DNA of 64,000 nt, from contig NZ_BMFZ01000001.1 in NCBI RefSeq assembly GCF_014639435.1, forward strand, positions 358,748 through 422,747. Reading direction: 5' to 3'. The position numbers and the translations under genes were made by a program. The notes beneath the pieces are model-generated. The model was not told the DNA's origin. It did no database searches and was given only the letters and a program-made list of their open reading frames with translations. The DNA is from Hafnia psychrotolerans (GTDB lineage Bacteria; Pseudomonadota; Gammaproteobacteria; Enterobacterales; Enterobacteriaceae). Shown here one piece after another: positions 24,854-33,494 of this stretch (position 1 is its first letter; every line of letters starts with the position of its first letter).

Positions 24854-25108
24854 TTAGTAGTAAACAGGCGGATGATTGACTGAACCCGCTGGAGTGGGTG
24901 GCATTGTCGGCGAAGTCGGGATAGGTTGTTGTGAGGACTTGCCGTTAGCAAAACGGCCAGGATGACAAAAATTACTGTCTCCAGTCACATTGACCATGGC
25001 GACTTCCTGACTCTGGGTTGGCATCATGATAACCTGCTGTGCGGCGACATGGGCAACCGGGACAGCGGTTAACGCCAATACTGCAAGAAGGATCTTAAGA
25101 TTGTGCAT
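24854..25108 (-). CDS. Small secreted protein with proline-rich tail, unknown family
   Basis: The 84-residue product has a clear signal peptide (about residues 1-23, VPVAHVAA then QQV). The mature part begins like a DUF1471 protein (QSQEVAMVNVTGDSNF). The usual helix and final strand are then replaced by a Pro/Ser/Thr-rich tail ending in VYY, with a single Cys. Other frames of the same stretch do not restore a DUF1471 domain, so a simple frameshift is not the explanation. It shares the twin-operator promoter type with the two DUF1471 genes and is divergent from the TetR gene. Its function is not known. Confidence 0.65.
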   Translation of the reverse strand: MHNLKILLAVLALTAVPVAHVAAQQVIMMPTQSQEVAMVNVTGDSNFCHPGRFANGKSSQQPIPTSPTMPPTPAGSVNHPPVYY

Positions 25109-25173
25109 GATGTGTTGTCCTGGGATTATTCGCTGATGACAGCGTATGACTTGCTGGTGTGAGCTATTTATTT

Positions 25174-25247
25174 ATCGCTCGATAATTAAATAATAATCTC
25201 TGCTGGACTTGTGTGCAACTATTTTTAATAATGATCGTTATATTAAT
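25174..25247. promoter_or_regulatory. Twin-operator divergent promoter region at tetR
   Basis: For the minus-strand gene, -35 TTGCAC (25218-25213) and -10 TATTAT (25195-25190) have a 17-base spacer. Motifs ATCGCTCGATAATTAAAT (25174-25191) and the 23-base TTAATAATGATCG...TTAAT element (25225-25247) bracket it. The second motif also overlaps a plausible tetR promoter (TGGACT, 17 bases, AATAAT at 25227-25232), which would allow autoregulation. Confidence 0.72.
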
Positions 25248-25283
25248 AACAACCAGAACCACTGGGTGATGGAGGGAGGGTGT

Positions 25284-25943
25284 ATGAGCACTGAACAGAC
25301 GGCTTTGGTCCGGAAATGTCGCGGTCGCCCAAAACAGTTCGATCGCGGAACTGCTCTGAGCAAGGCCCTGAATTTATTCTGGCGTCATGGCTACGAGGCC
25401 ACCTCATTAGCGGATTTGGTCGAAGCCACCGGTGCGAAAGCGCCTACCCTGTATGCGGAATTTGGCAATAAAGAAGGGTTATTCCGCGCTGCCGTTGAAC
25501 ACTATCTGGCAACCTTTTACGAAAAGAGTTTCTGTCTGCTAAGCAGAACAGATTTGTCCGTCGAGCAAGCTATAGAACAGTATCTGCGTACTACGGCGGA
25601 GTTGTTTACCGACTGCGATACTCCAAGCGGTTGTTTCATGATCAGCGCGTCTTCAGGGATGTCCTCTTCATCTCAGGATATTGCCGAGATGCTGCGCGGA
25701 CGGCATCTTTCTCAGGAACGTACTTTGTGCGAATATTTCGAGAAGAAGAAACTCACTGATGAAGTCCCGAAGACCACGGATAGTGCCTTATTGGCCAAAT
25801 ATATCGCCTGTACCATTCAGGGAATGTCCGTGCAAGCACGTGATGGTGCCAGCGCCGAACAGCTTCACCGGTTGATTGATCTGGTGTTAGTTCTGTGGCC
25901 TGAGTTGAATAAAGCCACTGCCGCACAACCGCTCGCGCATTGA
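25284..25943 (+). CDS. TetR/AcrR-family transcriptional regulator
   Basis: The 219-residue regulator has an N-terminal TetR helix-turn-helix (about residues 14-65: CRGRPKQFDRGTALSKALNL, then GYEATSLADLVEATGAKAPTLYAEFGNKEGLF). Its all-helical ligand-binding region includes ARDGASAEQLHRLIDLVL. The start at 25284 is fixed by GGAGGGAGGG. It is divergent from the small secreted-protein gene, and two further genes with the same operator layout follow. By analogy with E. coli ComR (TetR family), which represses the DUF1471 gene bhsA, it is probably the repressor of this set. The inducer is unknown. Confidence 0.9.
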   Translation: MSTEQTALVRKCRGRPKQFDRGTALSKALNLFWRHGYEATSLADLVEATGAKAPTLYAEFGNKEGLFRAAVEHYLATFYEKSFCLLSRTDLSVEQAIEQYLRTTAELFTDCDTPSGCFMISASSGMSSSSQDIAEMLRGRHLSQERTLCEYFEKKKLTDEVPKTTDSALLAKYIACTIQGMSVQARDGASAEQLHRLIDLVLVLWPELNKATAAQPLAH

Positions 25944-26267
25944 CGTTAGATCCCGTTCTATTACGTCGCCGAAGACGCAACGCCAGGTCTGGTTATTTTC
26001 AATAACCAGACCTGGCGTTTTACTTTCTATTTTTTGCTACAGCGCACGAGGTATGCGGATAACGCCTGGTCTGATCGGTAAGCAGAGCTTAGCGTCTTTA
26101 TTCCTCTGTTGGAGGAATCATGCCATTAAAATCGCGGTGAAAAAACGCGTAGTGCAGTGACTTTTGGGACTTTTGCCCGTTATCCCCGGATGATAACCGT
26201 TCTACACTGACTGGAAAGCGACCCAGACGCTTCATATTCTCATTGAGGCCCAACCCGCAGAGGTTTT
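25944..26267. other. Intergenic region between tetR and the SUFU gene
   Basis: This 324-base stretch starts with the strong terminator at 25979-26019. The rest should contain the SUFU gene promoter. No recognisable gene or repeat was seen. Confidence 0.5.
25979..26019 (+). terminator. Strong terminator of tetR
   Basis: A perfect 19-base stem (AACGCCAGGTCTGGTTATT and its complement) with a three-base loop is followed by TTACTTTCTATTTTTT. Confidence 0.92.
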
Positions 26268-27374
26268 ATGCGCCAGTCAGACATTCTCGTTGAAGTGAGT
26301 AATGATAAACAAACATTGACCGCGCTGGTCGAGCAGGACGAACGCGTGGCTTATTTCTATATTTACGCCTGCGAAGATTTACGTGACCGCTTCCCGCGGA
26401 TGCGTGCCTGCTGGATCCGCAATCTTTCTCCTGCACCTTTGCAAGACGATCAGCACGCCATGGAGCATGGGCAGGCGCCGATGCTGGCCGCGCAATATTG
26501 CCGTAGCCTTGAAGCTGAAGCGCCGCTCGATCCTGCACATATTCAGATCCTGTGGAATGAAAGTGATGACGGTGCCGCGCTCTGGTATCAGGGGTTGTTG
26601 CTGGCCGTTATCCCTGGCTGGAGCCTGTATATTGATCACGCTGTGTGTTATTCCGCAGGTTGCATTAAACAGAACTTGCTGACGCTCCCGCTGGGCTCGG
26701 CATCCACGAATCCTCAATATGATCTGGCCGACAAAACCCGCCAATTTTGGCGCGACTGGCAGCAGGAAGAGCAAAATCCGTGGCTGAAAATTCAGCGTAA
26801 ATTCCTCGGCAGCTATGAAAATCGTTTTGGGCCATCGGTGAAATATTACGGTATCGATCAGGGCAACTGGCCGCCAATGGCGATCTCCCAGCATGAAGAT
26901 GATGAAAATTATTACTTTTTCACCCTCGGTATGAGCATCCGGCCGATGCCGCAAATCGACATTGTTTTCACCGATGAAGCTCGTGAACACCGGCGCATTG
27001 AACTCGCGTTCGCTGTCGGCAAACAGTATGTGAACGAAGAGAATGCGGTTCAGATGGCCAGTGCGCTGTCCGGTTATGCACAACTGCCATGGACCACGCT
27101 AAGCTGGCTCGGGGAAGGGCATACGCTGATTTCGCCGATGGCCCCATTGGGTTACGAAGGCCACGTCGTTTCCTCCGCACTCTGTTCGCCGTCGAGCAAA
27201 GTATCTCTGCCTGATAACTTTGGTGACCCGGTTAATCTGTTCTGGATTAGCCCAATTTTCACCGCCGAACGTGAGTTGGCACTCTCGCGCCCCAACGGAG
27301 GATTTGACCTGGTTGCCGCGATGATCGCACAGGGCGCAAGGCATGTGTTTGCGCCGAGGGAGCCGGTCATTTAG
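26268..27374 (+). CDS. Suppressor-of-fused (SUFU) domain protein
   Basis: The 368-residue cytosolic protein fits the bacterial SUFU family. Its C-terminal half (about residues 170-365) has the signature areas YYFFTLGMSIRPMPQIDIVF, EHRRIELAFAV and FWISPIFTAERELALS. In bacteria these proteins are common in polymorphic-toxin and immunity settings but also occur alone, as here. No toxin-like gene adjoins it. The ATG has an AGAGG ribosome binding site. The gene precedes the osmF operon by 172 bases on the same strand. The role is unknown. Confidence 0.75.
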   Translation: MRQSDILVEVSNDKQTLTALVEQDERVAYFYIYACEDLRDRFPRMRACWIRNLSPAPLQDDQHAMEHGQAPMLAAQYCRSLEAEAPLDPAHIQILWNESDDGAALWYQGLLLAVIPGWSLYIDHAVCYSAGCIKQNLLTLPLGSASTNPQYDLADKTRQFWRDWQQEEQNPWLKIQRKFLGSYENRFGPSVKYYGIDQGNWPPMAISQHEDDENYYFFTLGMSIRPMPQIDIVFTDEAREHRRIELAFAVGKQYVNEENAVQMASALSGYAQLPWTTLSWLGEGHTLISPMAPLGYEGHVVSSALCSPSSKVSLPDNFGDPVNLFWISPIFTAERELALSRPNGGFDLVAAMIAQGARHVFAPREPVI

Positions 27375-27546
27375 TTGCTCATATTCAAAACCCTGGGCTT
27401 GTCGCCCATACCTCTCTGACTTAAAAAGCCGCTGGGACCTTTTTGCCTCGCCGTTTTTTGCCCGTCGTAAAAATTGGTCTATCCTTGATTGCATATCGTT
27501 TTTAAAGCATTGCAGCATGACGGGTAATGCGTTGAGAGGAAAAAAC

Positions 27547-28485
27547 ATGGCTTTTATGACAGGGCGTATGCGTGGAACCCTCGTCGCGGCGACGCTGGCG
27601 ATGGTCTCGGCGACGAGCATCTCTGCTCAGGCGGCAGACAATGTGCGTGTTGGGTCGAAAATTGATACCGAAGGATCACTGCTCGGTAACCTGATCATTC
27701 AGGTACTCGAAGCTAACGGCATCAAAACCACCAATAAACTGCAGTTGGGTAACACCAAGGTGCTGCGTGGAGCGATCACCGCCGGTGAGATTGATATCTA
27801 TCCGGAATACACCGGTAACGGTGCTTTCTTCTTCTCAGATGAAAAAGATCCGGCATGGAAAAATGCCCAAGCCGGTTATGAAAAAGTGAAGAAGCTCGAT
27901 CACGACCAGAACAAAATCGTCTGGTTGGATCCTTCGCCTGCCAATAACACCTGGACCATCGCAGTGCGTCAGGATGTGGCCAGTGCGCATAATTTGAAAT
28001 CGCTCGGCGATCTTGGCAGCTACATCAGCAGTGGCGGTGACTTCAAGCTGGCGGCGTCGGCTGAATTTATCGAACGCCCGGATGCCTTACCGGCGTTTGA
28101 AAATGCCTACGGCTTCAAGCTCAAACAGAATCAGTTGCTGTCGCTGGCGGGAGGAGATACTGCGGTGACGATTAAAGCAGCGGCAGAGAATACCTCTGGC
28201 GTCAATGCAGCGATGGCCTACGGTACCGACGGCCCGGTAGCGGCGCTGGGCCTGCAAACGCTGAGCGATCCAAAAGGTGTTCAGCCGATTTACGCTCCGG
28301 CACCGATCATCCGTGAATCTGTGCTGAAAGCGCATCCGAACATCCCTGAACTGCTCAAGCCGGTATTTGATTCACTGGATGGCCCGACGCTGCAAAAACT
28401 CAATGCTAAAATTGCCGTGGGTGGCATGGATGCGAAGAAAGTGGCGGCAAAATATCTGCAGGAAAAAGGCTTCGTGAAAAAATAA
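27547..28485 (+). CDS. osmF: Glycine betaine-type ABC binding protein OsmF
   Basis: The 312-residue periplasmic binding protein has a signal peptide (about residues 1-30, ending SAQAA) and an OpuAC-type fold with VRVGSKIDTEGSLLGNLI and GEIDIYPEYTGNGAFFF. It matches E. coli OsmF/YehZ, the binding protein of the YehYXW low-affinity glycine betaine-type importer under sigma-S control. The ATG at 27547 has AGAGGA upstream. The gene order osmF-yehY-yehX-yehW is the same as in E. coli. Confidence 0.94.
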   Translation: MAFMTGRMRGTLVAATLAMVSATSISAQAADNVRVGSKIDTEGSLLGNLIIQVLEANGIKTTNKLQLGNTKVLRGAITAGEIDIYPEYTGNGAFFFSDEKDPAWKNAQAGYEKVKKLDHDQNKIVWLDPSPANNTWTIAVRQDVASAHNLKSLGDLGSYISSGGDFKLAASAEFIERPDALPAFENAYGFKLKQNQLLSLAGGDTAVTIKAAAENTSGVNAAMAYGTDGPVAALGLQTLSDPKGVQPIYAPAPIIRESVLKAHPNIPELLKPVFDSLDGPTLQKLNAKIAVGGMDAKKVAAKYLQEKGFVKK

Positions 28486-28576
28486 GCCCCGTCATGACGG
28501 TAGAATAATGACTCCGGCCCGTAAGGCCAGCTCCGGCTGACTGCGCGGGCAGATCTTTTTAGCTTCAGGTGATTTT

Positions 28577-29743
28577 TTGACCCAGGACTTCGTTAAAAAC
28601 CGCGTGTTATTGACGCTGGTGATCCTGCTGATTGCCTCCGGATCGGGTTTGGCATTTCTCAGCCTTGCGCCCAATCGGTTGGTGTCGGGGCAGGGGCTTT
28701 ATCTCGCCAGCCAACTGAATGGGACCGGCGCACTATTACTGCTGCCGGTACTGTTTCTGCTGTTGTTTTCATTCTTCTCTTCTTCTCGTCGCAACATGTT
28801 CATCGTCATGCTGCTGGCGGAAGTGCTGCTGTTTGGCCTGACGGCGCTTGCCGGGCATACCGCCGTTACGCTGATGGGCGGTGATGAAGAGAGTCTGGCA
28901 CGTACCTCGTTGGGTGGCGGATTCTGGGCCTGCGGGGCGCTGTCGCTATTGATTGCCTCTGATGCCATCTCTCGCTTCACGCCAAATCATACCTGGCGAA
29001 TTTTGCTGAATTTACAGCTGTTTCTGCCGGTAGTTGTCTTGCTTGGCAGCGGCCAGCTTGATCAGTTGTCGCTGCTTAAAGAGTATGACAACCGGTCGGA
29101 GGTGTTTAATGCTGCACTGTGGCAGCATTTGGGCATTCTGTTCGGCACGTTGTTACCCGCCGTCCTGCTTGGTCTGCCGCTGGGAATAGTTTGTCACCGT
29201 TCGGTGCGTTGGCAGACGCCCATTATTTCAGTGCTAAACATTATTCAGACCGTGCCGTCGATTGCTCTGTTCGGTCTGCTGCTGGCTCCACTGGCCGGGT
29301 TGGCTAAAGCGATTCCCTGGCTGGCAGATCACGGTATTAGCGGTATTGGTCTGGCACCGGCCATCATCGCGCTGGTGCTCTATTCGCTGTTACCACTGGT
29401 GCGCAGTGTCATTGCGGGTCTGGATTCGGTTTCGTCAGGTGTCCTCGAATCTGCCCGTGGTATGGGCATGAACCGGATGCAGGTGTTTTATAAAATCCAG
29501 ATGCCGATTGCCTTACCGGTGATCCTCACCGGTGTGCGTATTGTAGCCGTGCAAACTGTCGGCATGGCGGTGGTGGCGGCGCTGATCGGTGCCGGTGGCC
29601 TTGGTGCCATTATGTTCCAGGGGCTGCTTAGCAGCGCACTGGATTTGGTGCTACTGGGTGTTATCCCCGTGGTGCTGATGGCGGTGATTGTCGATGGGAT
29701 CTTTAAATTTTTAGTCTCAATGTTGGAAACCTCACGCAGATGA
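28577..29743 (+). CDS. yehY: Osmoprotectant ABC permease YehY
   Basis: This 388-residue permease has an extra N-terminal membrane region (about residues 1-170) and a BPD_transp_1 domain (about 180-385) with NIIQTVPSIALFGLLLAPLA and ESARGMGMNRMQVFYKIQMP. It matches YehY of E. coli. The start is a TTG at 28577. It overlaps the next gene, yehX, by four bases. Confidence 0.92.
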   Translation: MTQDFVKNRVLLTLVILLIASGSGLAFLSLAPNRLVSGQGLYLASQLNGTGALLLLPVLFLLLFSFFSSSRRNMFIVMLLAEVLLFGLTALAGHTAVTLMGGDEESLARTSLGGGFWACGALSLLIASDAISRFTPNHTWRILLNLQLFLPVVVLLGSGQLDQLSLLKEYDNRSEVFNAALWQHLGILFGTLLPAVLLGLPLGIVCHRSVRWQTPIISVLNIIQTVPSIALFGLLLAPLAGLAKAIPWLADHGISGIGLAPAIIALVLYSLLPLVRSVIAGLDSVSSGVLESARGMGMNRMQVFYKIQMPIALPVILTGVRIVAVQTVGMAVVAALIGAGGLGAIMFQGLLSSALDLVLLGVIPVVLMAVIVDGIFKFLVSMLETSRR

Positions 29744-30684
29744 TTCATTTCAAGCAGGTAAGTAAGCTTTTTGCCGGAAAAGCGGTGGTCCGCGATCTGA
29801 CGCTGGAAATGGCCCAGGGCGAGTTCACCGTGCTCATTGGCACTTCCGGTTCGGGGAAATCTACCACGCTGAAGATGATTAACCGGCTGGTGGAGCACGA
29901 TCAGGGGGAAATCACCTTTGCCGGAGAGCCGATAGAAAAATTCCGCGTACAGGATCTGCGTCGGCGGATGGGGTATGCCATTCAGTCGATTGGGCTGTTT
30001 CCTCACTGGACAGTGGAAGAGAACATTGCCACGGTACCGCAGTTACTTAAATGGCCGAAAGCCAAAATCCGCGACCGCGTTACCGAGCTGATGGCGTTAC
30101 TACATCTGGATCCGGCGCAGTTTCGTCAACGCTATCCCCATCAGTTGTCTGGCGGACAGCAGCAACGAGTGGGTGTCGCACGGGCGTTGGCCTCCGATCC
30201 TGAGGTGTTGCTAATGGACGAACCCTTTGGCGCGCTGGATCCTGTCACTCGCGGCACGCTGCAACAGGAAGTGGCGCGTATTCACCAACTGACTAACCGT
30301 ACCATTGTGCTGGTCACTCATGATATTGACGAAGCGCTGAGTCTGGCAGACCGTATCGTCTTATTAAATGACGGGCAGGTTATTCAACATGGAACGCCAC
30401 TGGAAATGCTGACCAAACCCGTGACGCCGTTCGTGCGTGACTTCTTTGGTCGCAGTGATATGGGCATTAAACTGTTGTCTCTCGGGCTGGTGGGAGAACG
30501 GACCCGACGCGGAGAGTTGCTGACTGGAAATCACGCGCCTGTAGCGGCATCAATGACGCTGCGTGAGGCGCTATCCGTGTTTGTGGCGCGTCATACCGAG
30601 CGGTTACCGGTCATCGATGAGGCTGGCCAGCCGCTTGGTGTGTTGCATTTCAGCGATTTAATTGCCGAAAGAGAGGATATATGA
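29740..30684 (+). CDS. yehX: Osmoprotectant ABC ATP-binding protein YehX
   Basis: The 314-residue ATPase has Walker A GTSGSGKS, signature LSGGQQQR, Walker [13 protein letters not shown] and H-switch [10 protein letters not shown]-terminal CBS-like domain (about residues 250-314, [20 protein letters not shown]) is typical of osmoprotectant importers, where it senses ionic strength. Four-base overlaps with yehY and yehW indicate coupled translation. Confidence 0.94.
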   Translation: MIHFKQVSKLFAGKAVVRDLTLEMAQGEFTVLIGTSGSGKSTTLKMINRLVEHDQGEITFAGEPIEKFRVQDLRRRMGYAIQSIGLFPHWTVEENIATVPQLLKWPKAKIRDRVTELMALLHLDPAQFRQRYPHQLSGGQQQRVGVARALASDPEVLLMDEPFGALDPVTRGTLQQEVARIHQLTNRTIVLVTHDIDEALSLADRIVLLNDGQVIQHGTPLEMLTKPVTPFVRDFFGRSDMGIKLLSLGLVGERTRRGELLTGNHAPVAASMTLREALSVFVARHTERLPVIDEAGQPLGVLHFSDLIAEREDI

Positions 30685-31427
30685 CACTGCGTTGGCTGAA
30701 AGATCCGTTGCCGTGGGTCACGCTGCTGCTGATCGCGCTGGTGTGGGGTATGACCTCACTCAGTGGCCTCTTTCACTGGATGTTTCCGGCGCTGGACCGG
30801 CCGGTATACCAGCAAGAGAGCTTTGCATCATTGGTGCAGGCACACCTGATGTTAGTGGGAATTTCCAGCGTGATCGCCGTCATCATTGGCGTGGCGGCGG
30901 GAGTGGGCGTCACCCGACATGCGGGCAAAGTGTTCCGCTCGCTGGTGGAGACCATCGTCGCCATGGGACAGACTTTTCCGCCGGTCGCGGTATTAGCGGT
31001 GGCGGTTCCCGTGATGGGATTTAGCGAAAAACCCGCCATCATCGCGCTGGTACTTTACGGTTTACTCCCGATTTTACAGGGAACGATTGCGGGCATCGAA
31101 TCGGTACCCGCTTCAGCACGGGAGATTGCGCAGGGTGTCGGCATGAGCAGTTGGCAAATCCTCACTAAAGTGGAGATGCCGTTGGCGGCACCGGTGATCG
31201 TCGCCGGGATCCGCACCTCGGTGATTATTAATATTGGCACGGCGGCTATCGCCTCGACAGTGGGCACGCAAAGTCTCGGTTCACCGATCATCATTGGTCT
31301 GAGTGGGTTTAATACGGCCTATGTATTGCAAGGTGCGATCATTGTGGCGCTGCTGGCGATTATCGTTGATATGACTTTTGAGCGCTGGAGCCGCTATTTG
31401 CAAGGCTGGCAGGTCACACCACCGTAG
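30681..31427 (+). CDS. yehW: Osmoprotectant ABC permease YehW
   Basis: This 248-residue permease has about six helices and a BPD_transp_1 core with [40 protein letters not shown] and [20 protein letters not shown]. It is the second permease and last gene of the osmF-yehYXW operon. The start has GAGAGG upstream. The next gene, yohO-like, is on the opposite strand, as in E. coli. Confidence 0.93.
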   Translation: MTLRWLKDPLPWVTLLLIALVWGMTSLSGLFHWMFPALDRPVYQQESFASLVQAHLMLVGISSVIAVIIGVAAGVGVTRHAGKVFRSLVETIVAMGQTFPPVAVLAVAVPVMGFSEKPAIIALVLYGLLPILQGTIAGIESVPASAREIAQGVGMSSWQILTKVEMPLAAPVIVAGIRTSVIINIGTAAIASTVGTQSLGSPIIIGLSGFNTAYVLQGAIIVALLAIIVDMTFERWSRYLQGWQVTPP

Positions 31428-31461
31428 GAATAAGCGCGAGGTGCGAAAGGAGGATGGAGTG

Positions 31462-31486
31462 AAAAAACGCGCCGTCAGGACGCGTT
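31462..31486 (-). terminator. Terminator overlapping the yohO-like stop codon
   Basis: On the minus strand, AACGCG and CGCGTT form a six-base stem followed by TTTTTT. The first arm starts within the last codons and the TGA lies in the loop, so termination and translation end overlap. Confidence 0.75.
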
Positions 31487-31651
31487 ATGAGTCACCGGCG
31501 CCGGAGTGACAGCAGGCTCTGCGCTCGTATCAGGTGCTTTATCATCCTGGATCACCACCGCATAGCCCGCCACCATCACACCGCCGATAGCGCCGATAGC
31601 CATTAGGCCGAACAGGGCGATAAGACATTTTTTGCCGAAACTCTTCATCAT
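31475..31651 (-). CDS. yohO: YohO-like small membrane protein with extended tail
   Basis: The 58-residue product has one helix, LIALFGLMAIGAIGGVMVAG, closely matching E. coli YohO (35 residues, with ALFLFMALGGIGGVMLAGY). Here a roughly 25-residue Asp/Pro/Thr-rich tail follows the helix, which the E. coli protein lacks. AGAGG lies four bases before the first of two adjacent ATG codons. Position next to yehW on the opposite strand matches E. coli and supports the call. The role is unknown; the tail is probably exposed on one side of the inner membrane. Confidence 0.8.
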   Translation of the reverse strand: MMKSFGKKCLIALFGLMAIGAIGGVMVAGYAVVIQDDKAPDTSAEPAVTPAPVTHNAS

Positions 31652-31873
31652 AGAACCTCTTCAATTATTGCCCGGAATTATAAGTTGTTTGCTGGTTCCT
31701 GCAACCGTCTATTTATATCAGGCCAGCAGCCTGTCCATATTTGCACTGCAAATCAACAGGTCGTGAAACTATTTAGCAACATTTTGATGCAATAGCACAG
31801 ATTCCCTCGCTGTTTTGACCCGTAATAGCGTTAACTGTTTCCCTTCGAATGTCTGCTTAAAAGTGTCGTCATC

Positions 31874-32797
31874 ATGACCCGTTCTGCCGCTCGCTCTTTC
31901 CTGCCGTTGATCGCTGCGCTGTTTGCACTCTATTTTATCTGGGGTTCGACGTATTTCGTCATCCGCATTGGTGTTGAAAGTTGGCCACCGTTGATGATGG
32001 CCGGACTGCGTTTCTTTGTGGCGGGTTGCGTGATGTTTGCTTTTTTGCTGCTGCGCGGACACAAATTACCGTCGCTCAAACAGTGGCTGGCCGCAGGTGC
32101 CATCGGCATTTTATTGCTGGCGGTAGGTAACGGACTGGTTACCGTGGCGGAGCATATGCAGGTACCCTCAGGTATTGCTGCGGTGATGGTTGCGACGGTG
32201 CCACTGTTTACCCTGTGCTTCAGCCGTTTATGGGGAATGCCGAATAGCCGGATAGAGTGGACCGGTGTAGGTATCGGCCTGTTTGGTATTGTGTTGCTCA
32301 ATACCGGCAGCAATCTGGGTGGTAATCCCTGGGGCGCGTTGCTGATTCTGCTGGCTTCACTGAGTTGGGCGTTCGGCTCGGTATGGAGTTCTCGCCTTCC
32401 GCTGCCGGTTGGCCTGATGGCCGGTGCTGCCGAAATGATTGTGGCTGGCGGGGTTTTGCTGATCGCCAGCCGTATTACCCACGAACATCTGACGGCCATG
32501 CCCTCATTTAGCGGTTTTTTGGCGCTCGCTTACCTGATGGTGTTTGGTTCAATGATTGCTATCAGTGCTTATATGTACCTGCTGAAAACTGTCCGTCCGG
32601 CGATTGCCACCAGTTACGCCTACGTTAACCCGATCGTGGCAGTGCTACTGGGGATCAGTTTCGCCGGCGAATCGCTCTCGCCGGTCGAGTGGATGGCGTT
32701 AGGGGTTATCCTGTGTGCCGTACTGCTGGTGACCTTAGGGAAGTTTGTTTTTGGAAGAAAACCGGCTTCTTTACAGGAAGTTAATACCGACCGATAG
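31874..32797 (+). CDS. yedA: EamA/DMT-family transporter YedA
   Basis: The 307-residue protein has ten predicted helices in two EamA repeats. It matches E. coli YedA along its length (YFIWGSTYFVIRIGVESWPP, then VPSGIAAVMVATVPLFTLCF and ATSYAYVNPIVAVLLG). The family exports amino acids and other metabolites; the YedA substrate is not firmly known. It stands alone and is followed by a hairpin at 32865-32898. Confidence 0.92.
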   Translation: MTRSAARSFLPLIAALFALYFIWGSTYFVIRIGVESWPPLMMAGLRFFVAGCVMFAFLLLRGHKLPSLKQWLAAGAIGILLLAVGNGLVTVAEHMQVPSGIAAVMVATVPLFTLCFSRLWGMPNSRIEWTGVGIGLFGIVLLNTGSNLGGNPWGALLILLASLSWAFGSVWSSRLPLPVGLMAGAAEMIVAGGVLLIASRITHEHLTAMPSFSGFLALAYLMVFGSMIAISAYMYLLKTVRPAIATSYAYVNPIVAVLLGISFAGESLSPVEWMALGVILCAVLLVTLGKFVFGRKPASLQEVNTDR

Positions 32798-32864
32798 GCT
32801 TGGGCGTCTGCCCAGACTTGCTTTTAAATCCAAATGCAAGATCGTGGGCTCGCTGCCCACACTG

Positions 32865-32898
32865 TCCCAAAGAAGGTGTAAACGAACCTCCTTTGGGA
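32865..32898. terminator. Hairpin with adjacent repeat modules after yedA
   Basis: The stem TCCCAAAGAAGGT (32865-32877) pairs with ACCTCCTTTGGGA (32886-32898), with one wobble or mismatch. Two short GGGC...GCCC modules precede it (about 32800-32862). The same module-next-to-hairpin design recurs at several other intergenic sites in the window. Confidence 0.7.
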
Positions 32899-32923
32899 TC
32901 TCGCGGTCTTGTTTTTAACGAGG

Positions 32924-33472
32924 TTATTTTTTCTCGAAAAAGAGGGTGACTCGCGCCACTTCTACGCCGAATTTCTTTAGCGATGTGGCGTTAAACAGGT
33001 GTTGCTCATCCTGCTGATAGATCCAGTCGTCGAAGGTCAGACGGTAGGTGCTGCCGCCTGATTTCACGTCCATCACGTAGTTCCAGTTAAAGGCATTGCC
33101 AGCGGATTTGCCGGTGGCGGTGCCTATAATGTCACCTGCTGTGCCGGTATAAGTCCCGTCCGCGAGCTTACGGATATGCCAGACACGGGTTTGTTTCTCG
33201 CCGTCGTTATAAACAAAATCTTCATGCAAGGTCAGCGTATCGCCCACCACGTCTCCGCGAATTTTCGCGGTAAAGCGTCGGGTCTGTTTGTTGGTATAAT
33301 CTTGCACCATGCCATAGGCCACACTGTCACCGTTGAAATAACTGAAGATATCCAGCCTTGGCTGGGTTTGTGCATAATCTTTGATGTCGGCACTGCAACT
33401 GGTGAGTAACAACACACTGGCCGCCATCAGCCCGAGAAAACCTTTGCGCAGAAAAGAGTGTAAAACTGTCAT
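32924..33472 (-). CDS. DUF3833 lipoprotein
   Basis: The 182-residue protein has a lipoprotein signal (lipobox LTSC, Cys26) and a DUF3833 beta-rich domain with FNGDSVAYGMVQDYTNKQTR and FNWNYVMDVKSGG. The ATG at 33472 is fixed by a GGAGGT ribosome binding site. It is the last gene of the nine-gene mlrA-led operon, 22 bases after the chalcone-isomerase-like gene. DUF3833 commonly accompanies COG2907, DUF1365 and cyclopropane-synthase-like genes, so a role in envelope lipid changes is inferred. Confidence 0.88.
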   Translation of the reverse strand: MTVLHSFLRKGFLGLMAASVLLLTSCSADIKDYAQTQPRLDIFSYFNGDSVAYGMVQDYTNKQTRRFTAKIRGDVVGDTLTLHEDFVYNDGEKQTRVWHIRKLADGTYTGTAGDIIGTATGKSAGNAFNWNYVMDVKSGGSTYRLTFDDWIYQQDEQHLFNATSLKKFGVEVARVTLFFEKK

Positions 33473-33494
33473 AAAACCTCCGGTCGGATGAACC

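Noticed and set aside
24854-25108. Frameshifted DUF1471 gene
   Set aside because: Reading the other two frames after the conserved start gives stops or unrelated residues, so a single frameshift does not rebuild the domain.
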